Assembly: GCA_036562635.1 (NCBI GenBank)
Contig: DATCJU010000062.1
Coordinates: forward strand, 1 to 37,106
Source: DATCJU01 sp036562635
GTDB taxonomy: Bacteria > Actinomycetota > Actinomycetes > Mycobacteriales > Pseudonocardiaceae
Direction of reading: 5' to 3'
DNA: 37,106 nucleotides
Part shown: piece by piece, positions 21,996 through 30,314 of the stretch
How positions within the stretch are numbered: position 1 is the first letter of the stretch
Layout of the letters: each line of letters opens with the position of its first letter
Position numbers and translations under genes: made by a program
The notes under the pieces: generated by a model
What the model was told of the DNA's origin: nothing
What the model saw: only the letters and a program-made list of their open reading frames with translations
The model's database searches: none

Positions 21996-22298
21996 GTGGC
22001 TGACACTCGTCGACTCCCGGGGCCAAACGCAGACCTTTGGGACTGGCAGCTCCGCGGCGCCTGCCGCGGTATGGACAGCGCGTTCTTCTTCCATCCCGAC
22101 GGCGAGCGGGGACCGGCCAGAGCACGGCGGGAGGCCCGGGCCAAGGCCATCTGCCAGCGCTGCCCGGTTCTCGAACAGTGCCGTAGGCACGCGCTGACCG
22201 TGCAGGAGCCCTACGGGATCTGGGGCGGGCTCTCCGAGTCCGAACGCGACATGATCATCAAGGCCCGGAAGCGGCAACAACAGCTGGCGCTCAAGTGA
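21996..22298 (+). CDS. whiB3: WhiB-family Fe-S transcriptional regulator (WhiB3/WhiD type)
   Basis: A 100-residue WhiB-like protein. Four Cys at 23, 53, 56 and 62 (GAC23R, IC53QRC56PVLEQC62) are the [4Fe-4S] ligands at the positions I recall for M. tuberculosis WhiB3. The N-terminal LPGPNADLWDWQLRGACRGM and FFFHPDGERG segments and the G[I/V]WGG turn (EPYGIWGGLSESERD) also match the WhiB3/WhiD subgroup. The C-terminal basic tail (KARKRQQQLALK) is the DNA-binding part. GTG 21996 follows GAGGAGG at good spacing; the frame extends upstream to 21915 but is not family-like. In relatives it binds SigA region 4 and senses redox/NO, controlling redox balance or late sporulation. It is divergent from the MerR/B12 gene. 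Confidence 0.95.
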   Translation: MADTRRLPGPNADLWDWQLRGACRGMDSAFFFHPDGERGPARARREARAKAICQRCPVLEQCRRHALTVQEPYGIWGGLSESERDMIIKARKRQQQLALK

Positions 22299-22402
22299 CC
22301 GGGAGATCCGCAGCCGGTCGAGCGCACGGACCCGGACGGCACCGTGGAGCATCCGTCGCCAGCTCGTGGGGGCGAGCCACCGCGACAGGCAAGGCGGACA
22401 TG

Positions 22403-22441
22403 CGAGAGGGGCCGACCCCGCATCGGGGTCGGCCCCTCTCG
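22403..22441. terminator. Bidirectional terminator between whiB3 and groEL1
   Basis: A perfect 18-bp stem (22403-22420 with 22424-22441) with a CAT loop, one of the strongest hairpins in the window. It sits 27 bases from the groEL1 stop and about 105 from whiB3. The remaining bases 22299-22402 hold no other feature I can see. Confidence 0.9.
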
Positions 22442-22468
22442 GCGTGAACGCTCAGACCACGACGGGCC

Positions 22469-24109
<1,641 letters not shown>

Positions 24110-24156
24110 GTTCTGCCTTCCTCGTTCGCTCCGCGACGCCACAGCCGCCACGTGAA

Positions 24157-24199
24157 ACCGCCCCGAAGGCCCCGGAGGAGTCGGGGCCGCCGGGGCGGT
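24157..24199 (-). terminator. Intercistronic hairpin between groES and groEL1
   Basis: ACCGCCCCG/CGGGGCGGT (24157-24165 with 24191-24199) and GGCCCCG/CGGGGCC (24168-24174 with 24182-24188) form a 16-bp stem interrupted by a 2x2 internal loop, with a 7-base loop at the tip. It lies inside the operon, so it may act as a partial terminator or RNA-processing/stabilising element that sets the GroES:GroEL ratio. Confidence 0.6.
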
Positions 24200-24228
24200 C
24201 TCGTGATCAGCCGTGCGTCAACGGCAGG

Positions 24229-24540
24229 TCACTTCTCGATGACAGCCAGCACGTCGCGGGCCGACAGGATCAGGTACTCCTCGCCGTTGTACTTGACCTC
24301 GGTGCCGCCGTACTTGGAGAAGATGACGGTGTCGCCGACCTTGACGTCCAGCGGGATCCGGTTGCCCTTGTCGTCGACCCGACCCGGGCCCACGGCGAGA
24401 ACGGTGCCCTCCTGCGGCTTCTCCTTCGCGGTGTCGGGGATGACGATGCCGGACGCCGTCGTCGTCTCGGCCTCACTGGCCTGCACGAGGATCTTGTCCT
24501 CGAGCGGCTTGATGTTCACCTTGACGTCCACACTCGTCAC
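24229..24540 (-). CDS. groES: Co-chaperonin GroES
   Basis: A 103-residue 10-kDa co-chaperonin, normal length. Core motifs are VNIKPLEDKILVQ, the mobile loop ASEAETTTASGIVIPDTAKE, GTVLAVGPGRVDDKGNRIPL and the C-terminal KYNGEEYLILSARDVLAVIE. GTG 24540 is chosen because GGAGGTCACACC immediately precedes it and the family N-terminus starts there; the frame is open to 24639. It caps the GroEL ring during folding. It is first gene of the groES-groEL1 operon, controlled by the CIRCE element and promoter about 100 bp upstream, so it should be HrcA-repressed and heat-inducible. Confidence 0.98.
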   Translation of the reverse strand: MTSVDVKVNIKPLEDKILVQASEAETTTASGIVIPDTAKEKPQEGTVLAVGPGRVDDKGNRIPLDVKVGDTVIFSKYGGTEVKYNGEEYLILSARDVLAVIEK

Positions 24541-24639
24541 GGTGTGACCTCCACGGGTCCTCACAGAAAGCATTGGCAGGTACCGACGGCTCCTGCCACC
24601 CCGCCGTCGCGGGTGCCGGGGCAGGCCGGCGCCGTGCAA

Positions 24640-24666
24640 CTAGCACTCTACCCATGAGAGTGCCAA
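24640..24666. promoter_or_regulatory. CIRCE operator (HrcA binding site)
   Basis: CTAGCACTC-N9-GAGTGCCAA matches the CIRCE consensus TTAGCACTC-N9-GAGTGCTAA at 16 of 18 arm positions, with the correct 9-base spacer. It overlaps the groES promoter. Confidence 0.96.
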
Positions 24667-24674
24667 CGACTCAA
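24645..24674 (-). promoter_or_regulatory. groES-groEL1 promoter
   Basis: On the minus strand TTGAGT (24674-24669) and TAGAGT (24650-24645) are 18 bases apart. The -10 hexamer spans the edge of the left CIRCE arm and the right arm fills the spacer, so HrcA binding would block polymerase directly. Confidence 0.7.
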
Positions 24675-24966
24675 CGAACCCCCGGCAGGTGTCCGCCACC
24701 CGACGGGGCGAAACACCACACCCCGACCGGCCTACGCCAGCGGTTCTCCCCACCGCGCCACACCGTGTCCGTCCCCCCGGCGACCGGACTCCGCCCTCCC
24801 CCACACGGACACCACCCGAACCGGCCCGGCGCACGGGATCACACCTGGTCGTCCACCCCGCACCGACACCGTGCACGACCACGGGGTGTCCCCGTGCGGC
24901 ACGTGTCCCCACCCACGGGCTGCACCGTTCGGCGGCACCACCCCGCCGGACCCACCGTGGTCACCC

Positions 24967-24989
24967 GACCGGAGCAGACCGCTCCGGTC
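24967..24989 (-). terminator. Terminator overlapping the tsaD stop codon
   Basis: GACCGGAGC (24967-24975) pairs perfectly with GCTCCGGTC (24981-24989) across 5 bases. The tsaD TGA occupies 24990-24988, so the stem starts inside the stop codon. The 290 bp between this and the groES promoter contain no gene I can support. Confidence 0.7.
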
Positions 24990-26046
24990 ACCCCACCAGG
25001 ACCTCCGCGACGGACAGGCCCGGGTCGGCCGGGATGTCCGGGGCCGAGGACGGCACCCCGGCGGCCAGCAGGTGCGCACCCAGTGCGGCCACCATGGCCC
25101 CGTTGTCCGTGCACAGCCGGGGGCGCGGCACCCGCAGCCGGATGCCCGCGGCGGCACAGCGCTGCTCGGCCAGGGCCCGCAACCGCGAGTTCGCCGCCAC
25201 CCCACCACCGATGACCAGGTGGTCCACCCCGCGGTCGGTAGCCGCCCGGACCGCCTTGGCGGTGAGCACGTCCACCACCGCCTCCTGGAACGAGGCCGCC
25301 ACGTCGGCCACCGGGATCGGGCGTCCCTCCCGCTCGGCCGCCTCGACCCACCGGGCCACCGCGGTCTTCAGGCCCGAGAACGAGAAGTCGTACACCGGGT
25401 CCCGGGGCCCCGTCATCCCGCGCGGGAACGCGATCGCGTCCGGGTCGCCCTCCCGCGCCACCCGGTCGATGTGCGGGCCACCGGGGAAGGGCAGGCCCAG
25501 CAACCGGGCCACCTTGTCGAACGCCTCCCCCGCGGCGTCGTCCACCGTGGCCCCCAGCGAGGTGATCGGCCCGGCCAGGTCGGGAACGTCCAGCAGGTTG
25601 GAGTGCCCGCCGGAGACCAGCAACGCCAGCGCCGGAGGCAGCGGCCCGTGCTCCAACGTGTCCACCGCGACGTGCGCGGACAGGTGGTTCACCCCGTACA
25701 GCGGCACGTCCCAGGCCGTGGCGTACGCCTTGGCCGCGGCCAACCCGACCAGCAGGGCACCGGCCAGGCCGGGGCCGGCGGTCACCGCCACCGCGTCCAC
25801 GTCACCGGGGCACACCCCGGCCACCTCCAGGGCCCGTCGCACCGTCGGCACCATCGCCTCCAGATGGGCCCGGCTGGCCACCTCCGGCACCACCCCGCCG
25901 AAACGGGCGTGTTCCTCGACGCTGGAGGCCACCTCGTCGGCGAGCAGCTCGACCCGACCGTCGGCATGACGCCGCACCACACCGACCCCGGTCTCGTCGC
26001 ACGAGGTCTCGATGCCGAGCACGATCGCTGCGCCCAAGGCACTCAT
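24988..26046 (-). CDS. tsaD: tRNA N6-threonylcarbamoyladenosine transferase TsaD
   Basis: A 352-residue Kae1/TsaD ATPase that transfers the threonylcarbamoyl group to A37 of ANN-decoding tRNAs. The N-terminal ASKHA motif is IVLGIETSCDETGVGVV. Metal-binding H121 and H125 lie in GVNHLSAHVAVDT. The family also shows LLVSGGHSNLL, GATVDDAAGEAFDKVARLLG, FPRG, FSFSGLKTAV and VIGGGVAANSRLR, with the third metal ligand in CTDNGAM. ATG 26046 overlaps the rimI stop as ATGA. It works with TsaB and TsaE, encoded upstream in the same strand run. The long upstream extension to 26280 is a shadow of rimI. Confidence 0.98.
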   Translation of the reverse strand: MSALGAAIVLGIETSCDETGVGVVRRHADGRVELLADEVASSVEEHARFGGVVPEVASRAHLEAMVPTVRRALEVAGVCPGDVDAVAVTAGPGLAGALLVGLAAAKAYATAWDVPLYGVNHLSAHVAVDTLEHGPLPPALALLVSGGHSNLLDVPDLAGPITSLGATVDDAAGEAFDKVARLLGLPFPGGPHIDRVAREGDPDAIAFPRGMTGPRDPVYDFSFSGLKTAVARWVEAAEREGRPIPVADVAASFQEAVVDVLTAKAVRAATDRGVDHLVIGGGVAANSRLRALAEQRCAAAGIRLRVPRPRLCTDNGAMVAALGAHLLAAGVPSSAPDIPADPGLSVAEVLVG

Positions 26047-26606
26047 CCGGTCTCCCCTCCCTGCACGGTGACCCGCGGCCGCCGCATGGTGTAGGCGTCG
26101 GCGCCCGACGGCTGGTAGTAGCCCCGCCGCAGCCCCACGATCTCGAAGCCGTGGCCCCGGTACAGCGCCAGCGCCGGCTCGTTGTCCGTGCGCACCTCCA
26201 GGAACGTGACGGCCTCGAAGGCGTCCGCCCGGTCCAGCAACGCGCGCAACAGCGCCCGCCCCACCCCACGGCCCTGCCACTCCGGGTCCACGGCGATGGT
26301 CTGCACACTCGCCTCAGCCACCGGGGGCCGGCCGATCACCGCCAGCCCCGCGTACCCGACGAGACGGCCACCCGGGTGCGGTCCCTCCCGGACCAGCGCA
26401 CCCGACGGCACCTCGCCGGACGGCTCCGCGGGCAGGTAGGCGCCCAGGTAGTAGTGCCCCTGGTCCAGCTCGGAGTGGAACACCGACTCCCGCCAGGGGT
26501 CGTCACCGGGGAACAACACCCGCTCCAGCTCGGCGCACCGCGCCAGGTCCTCCCGGCGCAACCGGGCCAGCACGAACGACCGCTCCGCCTCCGCCCGGGC
26601 GCTCAC
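26043..26606 (-). CDS. rimI: RimI-type GNAT N-acetyltransferase
   Basis: A 187-residue GNAT acetyltransferase, somewhat longer than E. coli RimI (148) because of an insert between beta strands (about residues 58-80, Pro/Gly/Ser-rich). The acetyl-CoA-binding motif A is clear (VQTIAVDPEWQGRGVGRALL, with Q-x-x-G-R-G) and motif B follows (LEVRTDNEPALALYRGHGFE, then YY). The expected substrate is the N-terminal Ala of ribosomal protein S18, but actinobacterial RimI is broader in specificity. The GTG start overlaps the tsaB stop as GTGA and its own stop overlaps tsaD as ATGA, so it is coupled on both sides, the usual tsaB-rimI-tsaD order. Confidence 0.93.
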   Translation of the reverse strand: MSARAEAERSFVLARLRREDLARCAELERVLFPGDDPWRESVFHSELDQGHYYLGAYLPAEPSGEVPSGALVREGPHPGGRLVGYAGLAVIGRPPVAEASVQTIAVDPEWQGRGVGRALLRALLDRADAFEAVTFLEVRTDNEPALALYRGHGFEIVGLRRGYYQPSGADAYTMRRPRVTVQGGETG

Positions 26607-27325
26607 CGCTGGCTCACCCGCTTACGCGCTCCGGGCTCCACCGCGTCCGGTCGACGCAGGTAGAGCGGAGTGAGCGGGGCCGGCTCGGCCCCGGCGCGCA
26701 GCGCGGGGGCCGCCGCCGCGGCCAACCCCCACGGCGACGGGAAACGTGGCTCGAGCATCTCCAGGCCGAGCACGTCGGCGTACAACTCGACGCCCTGGCC
26801 CGCGGCACGGCGCACCCCGAGCTCGGGCAGCCGTGCGGCGAGATCGGCCGGGCGCTGCACGTACGGGCCCTCCCGGCGTCGGCCCGTGGCGTCGTAGCCG
26901 GCCCAGTAGACCTCGCGACGCCGCGCGTCCGTCACCACCAGCAGCGAGACGGCGTCCCGACCGGCCCCGTCCGTGTCGGAGTCGAGGGCGGCGAGGGCCT
27001 CGGCGGCCACGGCGTCCAGCGAGCACACCGGGTACACCGGCCGGTCCAGCGCGTGCCCCAGGGCGGCGGCAGTGACCATGCCCACCCGCAGCCCGGTGAA
27101 CGGACCGGGCCCGGCCCCGCACACCACGGCGTCGACCGCGTCCAGCTCGACCCCGGCGTCGGCCACCGCCGCCCGGATCTGCGGGGTGAGCAGCTCGCCG
27201 TGCGCCCGGGCGTCCACGGTGACCCGCTGCGCGAGCACCGTGGCCGTGTCGTCGTCCACCCTGACCAACCCGGTGGTCACGGCGGGGGTGGCAGTGTCGA
27301 TGGCCAGCACGAGCACGTCGGACAA
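26603..27325 (-). CDS. tsaB: tRNA t6A modification protein TsaB
   Basis: A 240-residue inactive paralogue of TsaD that scaffolds the TsaB-TsaD-TsaE complex. The diagnostic N-terminus is VLVLAIDTATPAVTTGLVRV, and the central GAGPGPFTGLRVGMVTAAAL stretch is the family signature, followed by VTDARRREVYWAGYDATG. The frame starts at TTG 27325 (TTG-TCC-GAC-GTG). A GTG at 27316 is an alternative start that would remove three residues. It is 82 bp downstream of tsaE, the only real gap in this gene run, and overlaps rimI as GTGA. It has no zinc or nucleotide residues of TsaD, as expected for TsaB. Confidence 0.94.
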   Translation of the reverse strand: MSDVLVLAIDTATPAVTTGLVRVDDDTATVLAQRVTVDARAHGELLTPQIRAAVADAGVELDAVDAVVCGAGPGPFTGLRVGMVTAAALGHALDRPVYPVCSLDAVAAEALAALDSDTDGAGRDAVSLLVVTDARRREVYWAGYDATGRRREGPYVQRPADLAARLPELGVRRAAGQGVELYADVLGLEMLEPRFPSPWGLAAAAAPALRAGAEPAPLTPLYLRRPDAVEPGARKRVSQR

Positions 27326-27407
27326 GGCTACGCGGCCCGGTCCCGCCGACGTGCGGCGGTACCACGGGCCACCCGGCCGGTGGGGACGCGTGTTCCGCGG
27401 GCTACCC

Positions 27408-27896
27408 CTAGGACCCGACCAGGCGCCGCGCCCGCTCGGCCCAGTCGGCCCCGTAGGGCTCCAGCACGGCGCTGCGGGTGTCGTCCTCGCGGCGCTCCAG
27501 ACGGATCAGCAGGTGGTCGTCCTCGGACAGTCGCTCCGCGACACCCTCCCCCCACTCGACGACCACCGCGGCGTCCAGCAGGTCGGTGTCTAGGTCCAGG
27601 TCGTCGAGCTCGTCGAGACCGGACAGCCGGTAGGCGTCCACGTGCACCAGCGGCACCCCACGCCCCTGCGGACCGGGCCGGTGCACCCGGGCGATGACGA
27701 ACGTCGGGGAGTGCACCTGCCCCGCCACACCGAGCCCGGCGGCCACCCCTCGCACCAGCACCGTCTTGCCCGCCCCGAGAGGGCCGGAGAGCAGCACCAG
27801 GTCCCCGGCCCGCAGCAGCTCGCCCAGCCGCCGCCCCAGCTCGACGGTGTCCTTCTCCTCCGGAAGCTCGATCAGCATCTGCGCCCGCGCGTTCAT
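27408..27896 (-). CDS. tsaE: tRNA t6A modification ATPase TsaE
   Basis: A 162-residue P-loop ATPase. The Walker A is GPLGAGKT (residues 38-45) and is followed by the family motif VHSPTFVIARVH. HVDAYRLSGLDELDDLDLD and VVVEWGEGVAERL are also typical of TsaE. It drives turnover of the TsaB-TsaD complex. ATG 27896 overlaps the stop of the upstream hydrolase as ATGA. The upstream extension to 28118 is a shadow of the hydrolase and is rejected. The order alr-hydrolase-tsaE-tsaB-rimI-tsaD is conserved in actinobacteria. Confidence 0.95.
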   Translation of the reverse strand: MNARAQMLIELPEEKDTVELGRRLGELLRAGDLVLLSGPLGAGKTVLVRGVAAGLGVAGQVHSPTFVIARVHRPGPQGRGVPLVHVDAYRLSGLDELDDLDLDTDLLDAAVVVEWGEGVAERLSEDDHLLIRLERREDDTRSAVLEPYGADWAERARRLVGS

Positions 27897-29020
27897 GCTT
27901 CCTTCCCCACCCACTCCCCGGCGGCACCCGAGTCGTGGCACCGCCGCAGCAGGTCCACCAGTTCCCGGTCGACCAGCTCCGGCCGCTCCAACATCACCAT
28001 GTGTCCCGCACCGGGCACCCGCACCAGTTCGGCGTCGGGCAACGCCTCCGCGATCACCGTCGAGTGCGAGAACGGGGTCAGTCGGTCCGCGTCGCCGCTC
28101 AGCACCAGCACCTGGCACTGCCGCAGGGCGGCCAGCGCGGCGTACCGGTTGTGCGTGCCCAGGGTCTCCAGGAAGTGGGTGATCACCGTGACCGGGGTCT
28201 CGGCGATCATCCGGTGCACCAGCTCGACCAGGTGCGGGTCCACCTGCCGGCTGCCGAAGGCCAACGCCCGCACCAGGCCCCAGGTGAGGTTGTTGCCCAC
28301 CCTGCGGGTGCGTTCCACCAGGTCCGGCTGCCAGCCGGCGAGCCGGCCCAGTCCCAGGGTGACCGGGTTGTACCGGGACAGCACCGGGCGGGGCAGCCCC
28401 TGACGACCGAGTTCCCCGGCCGAGGTGCCGATCAGGGCCACGCCCACCACCCGTTCCAGGAACAGCTCCGGGTGCTGCTCGGCCAGCGCCATGATCGTCA
28501 TCCCACCCATGGAGTGACCGACCAGCACCACGGGACCGGTGGGCGCCACGACCCGCAGCACCGCGTCCAGGTCCCGGCCCAGTTGGTCCAGGGTGCAGCT
28601 CTCCCGGGGGCCGCGGCCGGAGCGGCCGTGGCTGCGCTGGTCGTAGGCCACCACCCGCACCCGGGGTTCACCGGGACGCCGGCCCAGCTCGGCCAACGTC
28701 CGGCGCTGGAAGTACCAGCACCGGCGGTCCACCGTGTACCCGTGCACGAGGACCACGGTCAGGTCGGGGTCGCCACCATCGGCCGGATCGGTCTCCTCCA
28801 CCGACAGCGGCAGGCCGTCGTCGGCGGCGACGGTGAACTCCCGGTCGGGCCGGGGCCACCGGTACGGGTCGGTCACGACGGGTTCGGGCCGCTCCCCCGT
28901 CTCCTCGGGGGACCGCCCGTCCCGACGCAGACCGCGTGCGGCCAGCCCCACCACGGTGCCGGTCACCACCGCGCCGACCAGGCCACCGACGATTCCCGCG
29001 ACCCGCCAGGCGGCTTTCAC
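27893..29020 (-). CDS. Membrane-anchored alpha/beta hydrolase
   Basis: A 375-residue alpha/beta-hydrolase. A hydrophobic N-terminal segment (about residues 5-28, VAGIVGGLVGAVVTGTVVGL) looks like a membrane anchor or signal-anchor. The oxyanion strand VVLVHGYTVDRRCWYFQ, nucleophile S170 in VLVGHSMGGMTIM, the acid in VLSGDADRLTPF and the base in GAGHMVMLE are all present. The GTG start overlaps the alr stop as GTGA and its own stop overlaps tsaE as ATGA. A hydrolase of this kind is often found between alr and tsaE in actinobacteria, but the substrate is unknown. An ester or lipid substrate at the membrane is a guess from the anchor. Confidence 0.9.
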   Translation of the reverse strand: MKAAWRVAGIVGGLVGAVVTGTVVGLAARGLRRDGRSPEETGERPEPVVTDPYRWPRPDREFTVAADDGLPLSVEETDPADGGDPDLTVVLVHGYTVDRRCWYFQRRTLAELGRRPGEPRVRVVAYDQRSHGRSGRGPRESCTLDQLGRDLDAVLRVVAPTGPVVLVGHSMGGMTIMALAEQHPELFLERVVGVALIGTSAGELGRQGLPRPVLSRYNPVTLGLGRLAGWQPDLVERTRRVGNNLTWGLVRALAFGSRQVDPHLVELVHRMIAETPVTVITHFLETLGTHNRYAALAALRQCQVLVLSGDADRLTPFSHSTVIAEALPDAELVRVPGAGHMVMLERPELVDRELVDLLRRCHDSGAAGEWVGKEA

Positions 29021-30201
29021 CGCAGTGCCTCCGCACCCGGCGAGACCCGGCCCACCGGTGCCCGCTCCACGACCGTGCGCACCACCCGGGGGCGGATCAT
29101 GCCGGTCACGATCTCGTAGTGGATGGTGCCCAGCAGGTCGGCCCACTCCTGGGCGGTCGGCTCCCCGCGGTCCCCCGGCCCGAACAGCACGACCTCGTCA
29201 CCGGGGGCCACCTCGGCGTCACCGCAGTCGACCACGATCTGGTCCATGCACACCCGTCCCACGACGGGGCGGCGCCGCCCGGCCAGCCACACCTCCATCC
29301 GACCGCTGAGCGCCCGGGGTACCCCGTCCGCGTAACCGGCGGGGACCAGGGCGAGCGTGGTGGGGGCCGGTGCGGTCCAGGTCCAGCCGTAGGACACCGA
29401 CTCGCCCGCCGCCACCCGCTTGGTCAGCACCACCCGGGCCCGGAAGGTCATCGCCGGACGCAGCCCGACGTCCCCCAGCTGGGGAATCGGGTTGAGCCCG
29501 TAGATCGCGACCCCCGGGCGTACCAGGTCGAAGTGCAGGTCGGGGCGGGTGAGCACCGCGGCGGAGTTCGCGATGTGGCGCATCGGGCGCAGCCCGGCGT
29601 CCAGTGCGACGCGGTAGGCGGTGTCGAACCGTTCCGCCTGCCGATCGGTCGCGGGATGGTCCGGCTCGTCGGCACACGCGAGGTGCGACCAGACCGCCAC
29701 CACCTCGATCGCACCCGCAGCCTGGGCCTGCGCGGCCCGGGCCACCAGGTCCGGCCACAGCTGTGGTGGGCAACCGTTGCGCGACAGCCCGGTGTCGATC
29801 TTCAGGTGGACGCGGGCGCGACGGCCGGTGCGTTCGGCCGCGCCCCGGACCGCGTCCAGCGCCCGCACCGAGGCCACGGACAGGTCGACGTCCGCGGCCA
29901 CCGCGGGCGCGAAGTCCTCGTCCGGTGCGTGCAGCCAGGACAGGATCGGCGCGGTGATGCCGGCCTCGCGCAGGGCGAGCGCCTCCTCCAGGTGGCACAC
30001 ACCGAGCCAGTCGGCACCGCTCTCCAGCGCCGCCCGGGCCACCTGGAGCGCCCCGTGCCCGTACCCGTCAGCCTTGACCACCGCCATCGTGCGCGCGCCG
30101 GACCGCGCCGCCCGCCCGGCGAGCAGGGCGACGTTGTGCCGCACCGCAGCCAGGTCCACGACCACCTCGGCGCGTGGCGGAACCCCGTCGTAAACAGCCA
30201 T
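29017..30201 (-). CDS. alr: Alanine racemase
   Basis: A 394-residue PLP enzyme supplying D-alanine for peptidoglycan. The PLP lysine is K43 in MAVVKADGYGHGALQVARAA. The second catalytic base is the Tyr in LVPAGYADGVPRALSGR, and the active-site entrance motifs VCMDQIVVDCGD and YGLNPIPQLG are present. ATG 30201 begins the protein. It is the first of a coupled run (alr-hydrolase-tsaE). A gap of 113 bp separates it from nnr; that gap contains a G/C-rich imperfect stem around 30227-30259 of uncertain meaning. Confidence 0.97.
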   Translation of the reverse strand: MAVYDGVPPRAEVVVDLAAVRHNVALLAGRAARSGARTMAVVKADGYGHGALQVARAALESGADWLGVCHLEEALALREAGITAPILSWLHAPDEDFAPAVAADVDLSVASVRALDAVRGAAERTGRRARVHLKIDTGLSRNGCPPQLWPDLVARAAQAQAAGAIEVVAVWSHLACADEPDHPATDRQAERFDTAYRVALDAGLRPMRHIANSAAVLTRPDLHFDLVRPGVAIYGLNPIPQLGDVGLRPAMTFRARVVLTKRVAAGESVSYGWTWTAPAPTTLALVPAGYADGVPRALSGRMEVWLAGRRRPVVGRVCMDQIVVDCGDAEVAPGDEVVLFGPGDRGEPTAQEWADLLGTIHYEIVTGMIRPRVVRTVVERAPVGRVSPGAEALR

Positions 30202-30314
30202 GACGCGGCCATCGTGTCACACGACGGGGATGGGCGGACGGAACGGACCCGCCCGTCCCGCTCCGACGACCCGCCACCACGGAGTCCCGTCGGCCGCCGT
30301 CACAGGCCGGCCGC

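Noticed and set aside
30227..30259. Terminator between nnr and alr
   Set aside because: The stem contains a mismatch on the transcribed strand and nnr-to-alr read-through is equally likely; too weak to list as a feature.
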